Assembly (NCBI GenBank): GCA_947095535.1
Contig: OX352774.1
Location: 209,052,965-209,116,964 of the forward strand
Direction of reading: 5' to 3'
DNA from: Poecilobothrus nobilitatus
Lineage: Eukaryota; Arthropoda; Insecta; Diptera; Dolichopodidae
Length of the DNA stretch: 64,000 bases
In this document: piece after piece, positions 11,213 through 23,122 of the stretch
Position numbering within the stretch: position 1 is the stretch's first letter
How the letters are laid out: the number at the start of each line of letters is the position of its first letter
Notes under the pieces: model-generated
Told to the model about the DNA's origin: nothing
The model's database searches: none
Seen by the model: the letters and a program-made list of their open reading frames with translations, nothing else
Position numbers and translations under genes: made by a program

Positions 11213-14200
11213 ATAAAAAAAAAAATAAATTTCGAAATAAAAATGACGTTTTGCAGCCGTGAATAAAATTCATAATTTCAGCATACCATATTATGTGGAA
11301 TATTTGTTCATCGAAATATTTCCAGTATAACCATAGCAAGACACTCAACATTACAAATTTGAAAAATTCTACTATCTTATCGAATAAATCACTAATTTAT
11401 GTATAGGTGGAAGCGTAGGATGTTTGAATCGATGTATACGTATATGATATATACTTAATTCATTTTACGCTCTGAGTACTGGGCCAATAATATACGTATA
11501 CTGAACGTTTTAATTAATGAGTAGTGACTCTAAAAATTTTGGCGATTGGTTAACAAAATTGACTTTTTACGACAAATGATACCTTTTTTTTATTGATTTT
11601 GATGCAGCTTACCTTAGTAGTTGCAATACTTAACCTTTGCCTTAGCTTTTTCCTCTTTTTTTTTTATTTATTTTTAAAAGGTATATATTTAATTTTGATA
11701 TTTTAAAATTTTAATGGAAATTAAGAATTCACAACTATACTTATGGTTAACAGATCAGTAAATTAACCTCACTTAATCAACTCAGAATTTCATTTGAAGT
11801 AATCCGTAAACAACCTGAGTTTACTAAAAGTAATAAATAAAATTTTCCCCATCCCAACTTTTTAAAACTTAAAAAATTTCAATTTTAAATCCTTTTTGAA
11901 AAGAATTTTCATAAATTGAGTTGGTTTAAAAAACAATTTTTTTTTTTTTTCAAATTTAATTAATTTATCTGTAGAAAATTTAAACTCAATCTTATCTAAA
12001 CGAATCACTTAAAAACACATATATATGTAACTATTATAGAAAAGTAACACTTAAGTCAATTAAAATAAATTAAATATTTAAAAAAAAAAAATTAAAGATA
12101 TTCTTAAATGCAATAAAATTGTGGGAAACCAAATTATTCACAGATCGTTTAAAACGATAAAAAAAAAACTTTTTTACAAAAAGAAAGGAAAAAATTTAAA
12201 ATAAAACAAAAATATTACATAAATTTTTGCATTTTTGCAATTTAATAGAATTTTTTCTAATTAGGCGTAATAACTTTAGTTTCATTAAAAAAAAAAAAAA
12301 AAAATTCCTAACACTCAATAATCATTTAGTTTTTTATTCATTTATACTTACTTATGTATAGATACTTTTTTATCCTATACTAAAATCTAACAATATTGCA
12401 TAGATACTTTTTTTGCATAGTGCATACTGCATAGCTGCATTATACTACGTAACATTATATGTGAATGAATGGATGATAAGTAATTTCAATTGGTTGGTTT
12501 CAATGTAAAAAATTAAAGAAGAAATTGCTGATGAAAGCAATTGTTGTTGAATATATATACAATAAAGTATCATTTTTCATATGCACTTACTGTGTTTTAT
12601 ATTCTAATTTTAGTGTTTCTAATATTTAAAGAAAAAAAAAAAATCAATTAAGGAGCTCATTCAATATTTTACACTATATGAACCACCACACCATCTCTAC
12701 CATCCCACCACCATCTTCATTTTTGTTTACTTGACAATCTAAAAAAAAATTTTTTTTTTTTTGTTATAAGATTGCTCTTATTTATCGAGGACAATCTTAA
12801 AAATTTTTCGTCATCGAACAATGATGCTAAGTGAAATAAATTTTTTTTTTAAAATGTTGCAGCTTTTTTAATTCATCATTGCAAATTTTCTTGGACATAA
12901 TCCAGAATAATGTGTTCTCATAAAATGAAATATATATATTTTTACTTGTATAGATATAGATAAAATTTAAATATATATATATATATATACATATATATAC
13001 ATATATATGCACATAATGTATAATTACATATTTATTTTAGAAAATCTTGAAAATCATGTTTAAGTACAAGGATGTAATAATTTTTAAGTTGTTTTTTTTT
13101 TTATTTTTTTTTTTTTTTGTTTAAATCTATGAGACACAATGCATATTAATTTCAATATATATACACATATATATATATATGTATATATTATATATATATT
13201 CGTAATTTTTAATTTAAAATGTTTGCCAAAATTTAATTTTTGGACAGTGTATTATTTATGTTTTATTGTTATCTTCCTATTACTGAGACACATTTTTTTT
13301 TTTAATAAGAGAAAGAAGTTAAAAATTATTCTAAAGATATTTATATTTAATGATAGATTTGATCATAACATTTATAATGTCGTCATAAATAAAAGAAAAA
13401 TCTATGAATAAAAATAAAAATTTTTTTTTTTAAATGTTAATACTTTTGTCATGATATTCATATGAGAATATTTTGAGTTAGTTTTCCTTTTTTTTTCAAC
13501 AATGCGTTAGTTTTTCTTTTAAAATTTTTAGGAAAATTTGTTTTCGTAATTATGCTAAGAAAAATGAAAATGAAAAATTGTTTATTTTTTTTTTTTACTT
13601 TTTTGGCCAATTTCAAATTAAATTGTTAAAAACACCAAAAAAAAACCAACAAAAATGTGATGTGATCTGTGATAAATTTATGTGATATTATGTATTTTGA
13701 TTTAATTAATGATAATTTAGGACAATGAACTTAAAAAAAAAAAAAAAAAAACAACAAAACTAAAAGAACCAAAAGAACAGAAAAATTGGCAGAAAATTTG
13801 AAAATGTAATAGAAGACAATATTTGCATTAATTTACTAGAAAATGTTTGATATAGATTTATTGGTTTCAAAATACATATTTAAATTTTGTTTATTTAATG
13901 TAGAAATATTTGGATATATGTATGATTGTATGTATGTATATGATGAAATAAAAAAAAAAAACACTAATTTGCTGCCATTGACTTTGAATTCTTAATAATT
14001 AGTATGATAATTAATTCTAAGGCAACAAGTAATTATTTGGGTGTTCCGAACTCATGGTGAGGTGTATCTTCCTGATCAATAATTACAACGTATTTAGATG
14101 TTACCAGTACAACTTTATATTAAAAAATCTTTTAGCACCAGAAGTAAATATTTTAAAGGTATAATCTAAAACAAATTTCCGAATTTTACAGAAAAAAGAT

Positions 14201-14250
14201 TTCGTACATATCCGGATGTAATAGATGTAATTTTTTTTTCCTAAAGGAGG
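11213..14250. other. AT-rich non-coding stretch with (TA)n tracts
   Basis: (TA)n/(CATA)n tracts at about 12970-13012 and 13155-13200 face each other as inverted low-complexity blocks. ORFs at 12827-13012 and 13139-13411 are made by these tracts. Nothing else is supported. Confidence 0.5.
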
Positions 14251-14269
14251 TAGAAATTTTCCAAAGACA

Positions 14270-14440
14270 TCAAGAATTTCCCCTTGGTAGTGTCAGATTT
14301 TTACTGACTAAACCCACCTCCCCCTTTAGCCAATATAATGGGATGAAACCCTTACCTGCTAACGCAGTATATTGACTAGGGAGTAGGGATGGGAAAGGAT
14401 AGCAAATGGATGCGGAAACATTGAATTGGGAGTGGGACTG
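14270..14440. repeat. Dispersed repeat family D, copy 1
   Basis: CTGACTAAACCCACCTCC, CCAATATAATGGGA, CCCTTACCTGC and GTAGGGATGGGAAAGGAT are matched in the same order by a copy at about 62685-62800. It is clearly less AT-rich than its surroundings. The minus-strand ORF 14270-14503 lies in it and is not a gene. Confidence 0.6.
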
Positions 14441-14517
14441 TAAGGAAACAATGAATCCGCCTATTATTATTACTATTTTTCTAACAGTGACTATCACTAC
14501 CACTTCTAACTAGTAAT

Positions 14518-14822
14518 ACCACCTTACTGCATGAGGTAATTATTAAAGGCAACCCCCACTGTCACTGTAGCAGCTATTATTATTGGTATTAGTATTACTT
14601 ATTAATATTATTGGCCCACATCCGAAAGGAAAAGGGCCCATCACTTTGCAAGGGCATTGCATACCCTTGTAAAGTTTAAATAAATATTAATATTATTATT
14701 ATTTTACTGCAGCGACAGGGTCATCAGTGGATTACAACGTGCAGTAGTATATAACACCTTCCTGCATGATATAACCAAAGATAGCTCCACTGTAGCAGCT
14801 ATTATTATTATTATTACTACTA
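14518..14822. repeat. Direct duplication around CACTGTAGCAGCTATTATT
   Basis: Two diverged units (about 14518-14590 and 14754-14822) share CACCTTnCTGCATGA and CACTGTAGCAGC followed by an (ATT)n run. Each ATT run looks like a tail, so these may be ends of reverse-strand retroposons. Confidence 0.5.
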
Positions 14823-15026
14823 TTATTATTATTACTATTATTATTATTATTATCACTATTATTGTTATTGTTATTACTATTATTATTATTACTCTTAATT
14901 ATACGATATACATTATTACGATATGAAATTACTACATATTTTTTATTTATATGACCTGACCGGGGTTTGAACCCAAAACTCTCTGATTGAAAGGTTGGCG
15001 ACTTAACTACTACGCCGTGAGTCAGA
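14799..15026 (-). mobile_element. tRNA-derived SINE, family 2, with (AAT)n tail
   Basis: On the minus strand it begins CTGACTCACGGCGTAGTAG, followed by TTAAGTCGCC (D-arm and A-box region). The perfect B-box GGTTCAAACC lies at 14964-14973 within a T-arm-like TTGGGTTCAAACCCCGG. The body is short and the 3' end is about 95 bp of imperfect AAT/AAC repeats at 14799-14894. The acceptor and anticodon stems do not pair well, so it is a SINE and not a tRNA gene. Confidence 0.7.
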
Positions 15027-15032
15027 TTAATT

Positions 15033-15260
15033 TCAGATTAAATTTAACTCAAACGGAGCTTTTAAACCATTTGAAATAAAATCTTTTGATAAATCAAAGC
15101 AATACATTAGTACTAAAGTACATAATATCACCAATGTTTTGGTTATTAAATAGATGTGGTGTTTAGTGGGTTGAAGTTGCACATGTTCATATAGGACTTC
15201 TTCAGAATTGCTCTCTTCTATATCTTTCTCTTCTATATCGTGTCTTTTGATGATTCTCAT
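15033..15260 (-). CDS. Unrecognised 75-codon ORF, possible exon or relic
   Basis: Starts MRIIKRHDIEEKDIEESNSE, an acidic charged segment, then a hydrophilic linker (VQLQPTKHH) and one probable membrane helix (YLITKTLVILCTLVLMYCFD). The codons are more varied than in nearby frames (GTG, CCC, CAC, ACC). Its end abuts the reverse-strand SINE at 15026, with TTAATCTGA repeated at the junction, so the SINE may have cut it. A charged linker before a helix would suit an exon of a multi-pass transporter, but no family is recognised. In-frame TAG directly precedes the ATG. Confidence 0.3.
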   Translation of the reverse strand: MRIIKRHDIEEKDIEESNSEEVLYEHVQLQPTKHHIYLITKTLVILCTLVLMYCFDLSKDFISNGLKAPFELNLI

Positions 15261-17443
15261 CTATCTTGGCAAAAAAAGACAAAATCAAGTCAACTTTCTT
15301 TATATAGAATTCACAAGTGGAATTTAAATTTATTTGAATTAGAATTTTAAGTTACAAAAAAGAAGTTACATCAATCAAGGAAACGGGAAATATATTTCAT
15401 AATAAGGAAATTTTCGAATTGGGGAGATCCATTGAATACAAATTTAAAAATGATCATTGAATTCGAAATTCTTTCAATTTTTATGTTAAGGTAAACGTAT
15501 AAATTGCAGAATATTTAGACCGATTTGTTAATTTTAATTGCTAAACTTTGATAACAAACGAAAACTATAATTAAAAATGAAACACTGCGATCAAATTAAG
15601 TAGTAGCTGTCAGAACTCAGAGAACAGTATCAAACGAAAATCCTTCAGAGACAGGATAATCCGATTAATTTCAGAAAACAAAACGAAGAACTTAAATTTG
15701 AAACAAAAGAGCGACCAAGAAAGCAAATTATTTCTTAAAACAATAAAAACAAATTAAATGATCAAAATTAAACTATTTTTGGCATTAAATTTTTTAATAG
15801 ATTTTGTGTGTTTGAAAAATTTGTCTTCTTATCTTCTTTTGTTTTTTTTTTTTTTTCTTAGAGACAAGTTTTATTAACAAAAGTTTTAAGTAAATGAATA
15901 TGAACATGTACCTAATTTCTACTTAGATAACAATTTAATTAAAAATTTTAAAGTTTAACAAAGATATTTTATGTTTCCTCATTAATTTAATTGGAAAGCA
16001 ACAGATCTCTATACTTTCGTTTTTAAAATTCATTGTATATACTTATAACGCAATTTTTTAAATAATAATAGTAATAAAAAATGTTCAATTAAGAAAAATT
16101 TAAATTACAAAAACAAATGATATGAACATTTATCATTTTAAATTAATAATAAACAAATAATGAGTAATCATTTTTATTCGTTACTAAACTTGAAACCAAC
16201 TTATAACCACACAATAACTCTACGTAAGGTACATGACACTTTTTTTTTTAGCTACAAGTATTACAAATCGATTCAATCTGATATTTAATAAGCAAATACA
16301 CCTGAAGCTATTATTTTAGTCATAAATTTCAATATTTTCCAGATAATTAAAATCTGTAACACTTTAAAATAAATATAAATAGCATTTATTGTATCATAAA
16401 TACTCTGGTAGATATGTACGTTACAATCCAATGCGTAACACTTTCAAAATAATACAAGATAATGAAATATTTTTGAATGACTCCTAAATTCTTATAAAGT
16501 ATTTCTTTACAAAAAAGAAAAAAGAAAAAAAAAAAAAGTTTTGCTTTACCAATCAACAATATTTATCCAAGTAAAGAAAAAATATAATAACAACAAGAGC
16601 AACAACAAAACAGAAAAAGTAAACAAAATACAATAAAAAAAATTGATTCCAAGTAATCCTATATGATTGTATGTATGACTGACTGACTTGTAATGAATTT
16701 TGAATCCTTTTAAGGAATTATTGCACTCGTGGCGATGATGATGTTTTAAATTTCACAGATCTGATTAAAATGAAATTTTATTTTTTTTTTTTTTTTTGAA
16801 ATTTTAAAAAAGAAATTTTTTTGCTGCTTTTCTTGATGTTTTTTTTTTTTGCTATTTTTATTATTGTATTGAATATACGGTCAAAATCAAAATTCTAATA
16901 TACATAAGTAGTTAAAATGAAATAAGAAAACTTTCATATTGGAATTTTTAAAACATTTTTTTATCAATTAAATCTCATTTAATACTAAAAATAAATATTT
17001 TGTAATAAAGTTTTCAATATTTTACATAACATACATACATATATATGTATGTACATACTTAAATGTATTCTTAATTGATTTATGATAAATCTTCAATTAT
17101 TTCCGCTAACGTTTTTCTTAGAAATTTATATTGAAACATCTCATAAAAACAGCATAAAACCCTGAATTAAAAAAACAAAAAAATGATGTCACCATTCAAA
17201 TTTAAAACAAACATTTTAGATAAAAAAAATCAACATACATAGTTTTTAAATATGCAAACAAGATAAATTAAGGGAATCTTATAATAGTTAATGATGAGAT
17301 TATCAAAAACTTCATATCTTTTTAAAACCTTACTTTTATTATAGAACATTTAAACATATATATTATATACATATGTATCTAAAAGTAAATAAGATATCTA
17401 CTAAAATATAAAAATATAATATAAAAATTCCAATGTTACTTAC
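15261..17443. other. Non-coding stretch
   Basis: AT-rich. At 15609-15738 the plus strand has a 42-codon open stretch rich in Gln/Glu/Lys (ELREQYQTKILQRQDNPINF) ending at TAA, possibly a coding relic; two TAG stops precede it. Otherwise nothing recognised. Confidence 0.35.
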
Positions 17444-17456
17444 CTAAATCCTCCAT
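17444..17456 (-). CDS. Possible first coding exon (MEDL...) of an unknown gene
   Basis: On the minus strand, AAAAAACATGGAGGATTTAG is followed by a perfect donor GTAAGTAAC. This would encode Met-Glu-Asp-Leu plus one base and continue to lower coordinates. The 200 bp upstream reads like a leader (A-rich, with a tiny ATG-AAA-TAA upstream frame), and AGAGCAGTCAAGTGAGTGCG near 17670-17690 could be a start region or another donor. No following exon was identified. Confidence 0.25.
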
Positions 17457-18931
17457 GTTTTTTACTTTATTTCATTTATTTATTTATTCAAATATAATAT
17501 TTTTATTTTTTATTAACACTTTATAGATTTTTTTGCACAATTAAACATTTAAAAATTGTTTTTAATTATTGCTTAATATATTAATTTTATAAAATATAAA
17601 ATTCAAAAAAATAAAACTAAATTGTAAGTATAAAAAAAACCTGAATTGTTTTGAATTCCAGAATTCGCACTCACTTGACTGCTCTATCTAAACACTAAAT
17701 CAACTTGAAATTTTTACGCATACACATAAACAATTTGACACAACAACAAATTTCCCCTACTTTTTTTTTTCGTATTTTTGAAATGAACATGACATTTCGC
17801 CAGTTGATTTGAAACTTGTAGTCTTGTTTGTAAGTATATGCATATACATATGATATGAGGATGTACTTATGAATAATATAATATATACAGAGAATGAAAA
17901 ATGGAAAATAAACAAAACCAAAATTAAGTTTTGACTATGAATTGTAGATGTCGCTTAAAAATAAATAAGAATTATTGTCTGTGTCAGTTTGATATTTGAA
18001 AACTTTTTACAAGTAAAAGTAAACTCAAGAAAAAAACTGTTTGCAAAAACTTTTTGACAGATAAAAAGACAGAATTTGTTTGATTGAAAGATAATATCTT
18101 AGAACATAGAGTATAAGGAATAGAAAATTCTTTATACGTATATAAAAATTAGTGAAGCCAAATCAATTAACTTTAATTGCTAGAAAACATCGAAAAATAG
18201 GATTATCGTTTCACAGGTAAGTGTAAATCATAATAAAAAAATTATAAAATTAATAACACAATGTGTAAAACCTAAATAATGTACAAATCATGCTATTTTA
18301 TATGCAAAAAAAATTGCAATTTTGACAAGCCATGATGAAAAAATGATCAGTGCCGTGTGCTATTATTATAAAAATGTAAACTTTGTTCATATTTTCATTT
18401 TTTAAATATTTAATAAAATTTTTTTTTAATATATAAATTTATAATTCCCAACAAAAATTTAATAGTTTGTTCTTTTGATTCACATTCGTACTTTAGGATC
18501 TAGGAAGCAACTTTTTTCATGCGCTATACCCAAAGTTTTTCGAAATAATGAACTACTTGCCAAAGAAGTAAGTGCTTTAGTATTCAAATTGATGTTCAGA
18601 CAACACAAAACACAACACAATATAATATAACACAAAACTTTAATAATTGTGTACACATTCGCATTATGCAATAAGTTTTAAATGGAGTAGAACCAGTTAC
18701 AATGGGCTACCAATGAGTCACGTGATAAACGTATAGCTGATGTCAAGTGTTTTGCAGTTAACACCTTGCTTACGTGACCAGCTTGCTTTTCATAAAATTG
18801 ACATGTTCATTTCCAGCTTGCTTTTAATCAAAATGCATAACATGGATTTTTATATTATGAAAATTATAAAATAAATAAATATTAAAATAAAATTGCTTGT
18901 ACGTTATATTGTATTAAATTGGTTTTTCTAG

Positions 18932-19443
18932 GTAGAGTTTCCGATCCCTTCAACTGTTAGCTCATATGATCATGAAATTAACAATAACGAAAATTCGAAA
19001 AATTCTTTTAACCAAACAATAGTCATAACATCTCAAGAATCTATTCTTTGTAGTCCAAAAACCAAAAAGTTTAAAGAAGAATTACGGCTTTTGAGAGAAA
19101 CTATTAAAAATAAGGATAGGAAAATTAAAACATTACAACAAAACAATAGAAGAAAAATTAAAAAATTAAAAAAATTTGAAGATATTGTTATATCATTAAA
19201 AAATAAAAAATAAATTTCAGATCAAATATTAGCTATGTTAGATGAAATTTCAGGACCTATTAAATTAATTTTAGAACGTCAAAATTAAGACATAATAAAT
19301 TACTACCGAAAAACTATTCTCCTGAGCTGCAAAAGTTTGGTTTGAATCTAAATTTTCTATCTCCAAAAGCTTATTCGTTTGTTCGAAAAAGAAATAAGAC
19401 AAAAGATAAACTATTTAGATTTCAACCAAACATTACTTATTAA
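18932..19443 (+). pseudogene. P-element/THAP9-like transposase remnant, central part
   Basis: The frame opens at 18932 after TTTTTCTAG and runs 93 codons to a TAA at 19211. This part has a basic Lys/Leu-rich coiled-coil segment (KTKKFKEELRLLRETIKNKD). It continues in the same frame past the stop (SDQILAMLDEISGPIKLIL) to 19288. A one-base shift then moves to the frame beginning 19279, which reads HNKLLPKNYSPELQKFGLNL and FLSPKAYSFVRK up to the stop at 19441. The YSPE-x8-L-x-FxSPKAYxxVRK motif is the signature I know from THAP9 and P-type transposases just ahead of the catalytic domain. The catalytic core itself is not visible, so this is a truncated, non-functional gene. Confidence 0.8.
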
Positions 19444-19458
19444 AAAATATTTCGATAG

Positions 19459-19662
19459 CATAGCTATAAATGTACAAAAAATATAACATATCGTAATTTA
19501 TTTCCTGAAAATATTTTTGAAAATAATCATTATAGTTTACTAATAAAATCAATTATAATAAAATATTTATCGATAAGATTTTTCTTTATTGCAAAAAAAA
19601 TATCTGATAAATGTTCTATTAGAAATAAGTTATCTAGAATTACGTTATTTAAGGGTATGTAA
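19459..19662 (+). pseudogene. Probable C-terminal remnant of the same transposase
   Basis: A 67-codon open stretch after the break contains NLFPENIFENNHYSLLIKS followed by RFFFIAKKISDK and RNKLSRITLFKG before a stop. The pattern of a basic helix ending in LxLFKG resembles the ends of P-type transposases as I remember them. The assignment rests mostly on position, inside the TIRs and directly downstream of the clear transposase block. The section between, which should hold the catalytic domain, is deleted. Confidence 0.5.
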
Positions 19663-19972
19663 ATATGTTTATTAAAATAAGTAACATAATTTTAATTTTT
19701 AATCCAATTTAACATAAAATTTTTAATATAAAAAATACAAAACATAAATAATATGATATTATTTTTATATTTACAGTTCGAATAAGAATGAAAATTATGT
19801 TTTCAAAATATTAAAAGTGCTGCTCCTGAAACTCAAAAAATATATTCAGTGAGCAATGCTGTTTTGAAAAATTGGTAGTAACGTCACTGAATATTGTCGA
19901 TGTAGTAATGTTTTGTAATTGATGAGAATTTGCCTCACTTTTTTTTGGATTTACTTTTCCTTATACTCTATA

Positions 19973-21792
19973 TATATTCTAAGGATAATATTATTATTAA
20001 CTACTTAATATATCTATTGAATATATTTGGATTGAACCAAAACAATTTCTTGAGATTAGAAAGCAATTTGTTTGAGCATTGTTAATATGATAAATGATAT
20101 TCTTTATGTATGGACATATTCAAATAAATAATATTAAAAATATTTTAGAAATATGTTTATTCCGATTTTTGAATGTGACATTATTTATTTTAGAGCATTA
20201 AATTTAAAAAAAGAAAATGAAGACCAATTTGTTTTTGTGGTCTGTGAAGTTTAATTTTGTTTTTTTTGTTTAACTATGAAGAATTAAAAAAGTTTTTTCA
20301 AGAAACTGTTTGATAAGTGACATTTGTTACATAACATACAAAAGTAGACATGAAGTTAAGCATTATCAAAAACTTCAATTTCTTAAAATGAAGCTTTATG
20401 AGTTTGCACATTCAACCAATGAAAAATTAGAAAACATTTTTTACTTGTCATATTATTATTACTTAAATTAGTTTACAAAAATGTTATAAAAAAAAAAGAG
20501 ATTGGCAGAAGAAAACTTACGGAAATACTGTGTCACGTAATCTATATTTTTTCTACAATTCTTATTATGGAGACAATTTTCCGGTTAAACATTTATGAAG
20601 TTTTTCATATTTTGTAAAATTTTTTTGTATGCAAATGTTTCTATGATTTATTTATTTAATACGCCTATATGTAACATATTATCTCTGATACTATCCTACA
20701 ATAATGAGGGTAAGCCGTTTCTTTTTCAAACGAACACATCTTTTAATTTTTACATAATTTTTTTATAACTAAATTAACACTTTTGTTCTTTTGATTTCAT
20801 CCAATAATATTTTTTAATTTGAATTTTTAATAAGAGGTTTTGGGCGACATCTATTAGAAGTTGCATTAGCCAATTCATCTATTTTTGATTTTATTTTAAA
20901 TTTTACTGCTTAAATTAGTTTCTGATTGCATATTTTAAAATTCACCTGTAAATTGTTTTTTCTTTGTGATTTTTGAACTTTTAACAATTTTCATTATAAT
21001 GTTTTAATCTTGTGTTTTTAGAATATCCATTTAATAAAATGGAAAAACTTAATTTTTTTTATTTGGATCACAAAAAGAGTTCTATTATTTTTCAAATAAC
21101 ATTAGTATTAGGAAACTAATGAAACTAATTTATAAACTATTAAAAAATGAAAATTAAGAATAGTGTTCACAGGTGCGATAATTTACTTCTCAGCTCCGAT
21201 TTCAAAGTAAAAAATTAATAAGGAATCTGAAAATAATTTAAATGGAATTAAAACAAGATTGTTTTTAATAATAATTTTAAAATTTTTCTTTTTATTATTT
21301 AAATGCTTGTGAATGTTTTTTTTTTTTATATAATTTCAAGTTTTATTTTATTTTTTATTTTTTGATTTTGTATAATTTTTTTTTTTTTTGTTTTTATATT
21401 TTGTGAAAATATATTGTATGTAATATAAATACTTAACCAAATTATTTTATTTGTTTACACATTTTTTTTTTATTTGTTTAAAATTTAAATTATGTATCAG
21501 GAAAAATCTATATATATATTTTTTTTTTAAATTCATTAATTTATTTTAATTAAATTAACATTTATTAACAATTAAGATAAATAATATTTTATTTATTAGA
21601 AAATGGTTATTTTTTTGTGGTCTTTTATATTTAGATGGGTTGATGTTTCAGTGAAATTATGGATGTTAATAAATTATTCGAATTTTCCAAATATTTAGAT
21701 ACTGTTTCTTTAGTTCTGAGGGTTGTGAGGATTTTATCTGATTGTCCAGAAAATCATAAGACGATAAAGCAAAATGGATCACGAAAACGTTT
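19973..21792. other. AT-rich non-coding stretch
   Basis: TGGGCGACATCTATTAGAAG at 20841-20860 begins short open frames on both strands and may be an old repeat. Nothing else supported. Confidence 0.4.
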
Positions 21793-21798
21793 TATTAG

Positions 21799-23116
21799 GT
21801 CTGTTTGGTATGCCAGTGAAAAGTTTTAACAAGTTTTCTCTCTGTTTGGTATGCAAAGCAAATTCTTTTTAGTTTTTGACAGTTAAAGAGAAAAAAATGT
21901 GAGGTCTTGATGACGTATGCATTTCTTTGATTGTACTCTTTTTAGTTTTTGAAAAGAATGAAAAATGTCAAAACTTATTGTTAGTTGGTTGTCAAAAAAT
22001 TTCAATTATTTGAATTAGAAAGAACAATGCTGAAAGTTAATATAATATTAAGAAATTTTTAAAAATATATTTTTTATTTTCTGAATCTGAAATTTATTTT
22101 AGAAAATTAAATTAAAAAAAAAAATCCTTAAAGATCGCTTTGTTGTTTTTTTTGTTGCAAGAATAGTAGGCCGTACGGAAAACGTAAATACTACCGAAAT
22201 GTCAAATTATTAATTAACTATTATCGTATGATTGAAAACGCACGGAAAACGTTTTTTTTAGAAGTTAATTAAATTGTTTGTATGATAATGAAAACGTACG
22301 GCGTTAGTTTCCTTGGGTATAAGTAAAACGCGTGAATATGCTCGTGTGTTAAAAAACTTAAAAAAACATTTATGTAAGTTTTTAATTTTTTTTAAATCTT
22401 TTAAGTAAACAAAATGAAAAATTTAAGTTTTTTAATTTAACTTTTCTAATTTTTAACCTTTTTGGATTAGGAGAAAAATAAGAAAACAAATACGCTGGAT
22501 TGGTACGAAAGGTAAAAGAAAATAATTTGGTAGAAAATTTTACTTCTAACCCTTTAAATGAAACATTTTTTTGAAAAAAATTATTCATGTTTTAAAATCA
22601 ATTGCAAATGAAAAAACTTGTTTATTATAAAATTTTTTACCTTAAATTCAACAAAATACAAATTTTTTATTACATTTTTTTTTGATAAAATATTTCTTCG
22701 TTTTCTGCGTTTTCAATCATAAACTCCAGTGTTTGTTAGAAAAAGTTTTGGTTTAGGACAAGTTTAATTCGTTTAAGTGAAGTTTAAAACGTTAAACACA
22801 GGACTATGAGAATAGAAATACTTTTCTGTACGTTTTAAAATTACTATAATTTAAAAACTTTTATATTAATAAGAAAAAAAAGCATTTTAATTTCCAACCT
22901 TCCTGCTTAGCGTCTCCTTACTAATAATTTATTTAGTTTTGTTTATTTATTTGACAACGCATTTGTTTGACAGAGGCTTTGAAAATTTTTAAATTTTTAA
23001 AACGTTTTATTGTTTGACTAAACACACGTATTGTACTTGTAAATGGTAAACATTTTTCGGGTGACGTCCCGTTTCCCTCTTTTTTGCAAGTTTTGCAAGT
23101 TTTATACCAAACAGAC
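21799..23116. mobile_element. TIR element, 1.3 kb, TATTAG flanks
   Basis: GTCTGTTTGGTAT at the left end is matched by ATACCAAACAGAC at the right end, and TATTAG flanks both (21793-21798 and 23117-23122). The interior holds repeats of GAAAACGTACGG-like sequence near 22170-22300. A 6-bp duplication is unusual and may be a shortened hAT or P type 8-bp duplication. The segment 22180-22570 recurs in reverse orientation at 48198-48480. The minus ORF at 22382-22588 is a by-product. Confidence 0.65.
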
Positions 23117-23122
23117 TATTAG

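Larger units (their letters stand above)
18106..19972 (+). mobile_element. Degenerate P-element/THAP9-like DNA transposon
   Basis: Inverted copies of ATAGAGTATAAGGAA lie at 18106-18120 and about 19958-19972, and weaker similarity extends outwards on both sides. Between them, on the plus strand, lie the broken pieces of a P-type (THAP9-like) transposase, so the ends and coding relics agree. A strong donor CAG|GTAAGTG at 18215-18217 near the left end could end a first non-coding exon. A weak patch around 18465-18540 resembles the VCS-x-x-HF end of a THAP zinc finger but is too decayed to be sure. Stops and a frameshift show the element is dead. A target-site duplication was not identified. Confidence 0.75.

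Noticed and set aside
14270..14503. 77-codon minus ORF
   Set aside because: Inside dispersed repeat family D, which recurs at 62680 without the frame.
14941..15026. tRNA gene on the minus strand
   Set aside because: A good B-box and T-arm are present, but the acceptor and anticodon stems do not pair and an AAT tail follows; called a SINE.
16522..16752. 76-codon minus frame with HHHRHECNN and a Leu run
   Set aside because: The Leu/Phe half is a CAA/A-rich tract read backwards; no Met, no acceptor in frame, and such lengths are expected by chance here.
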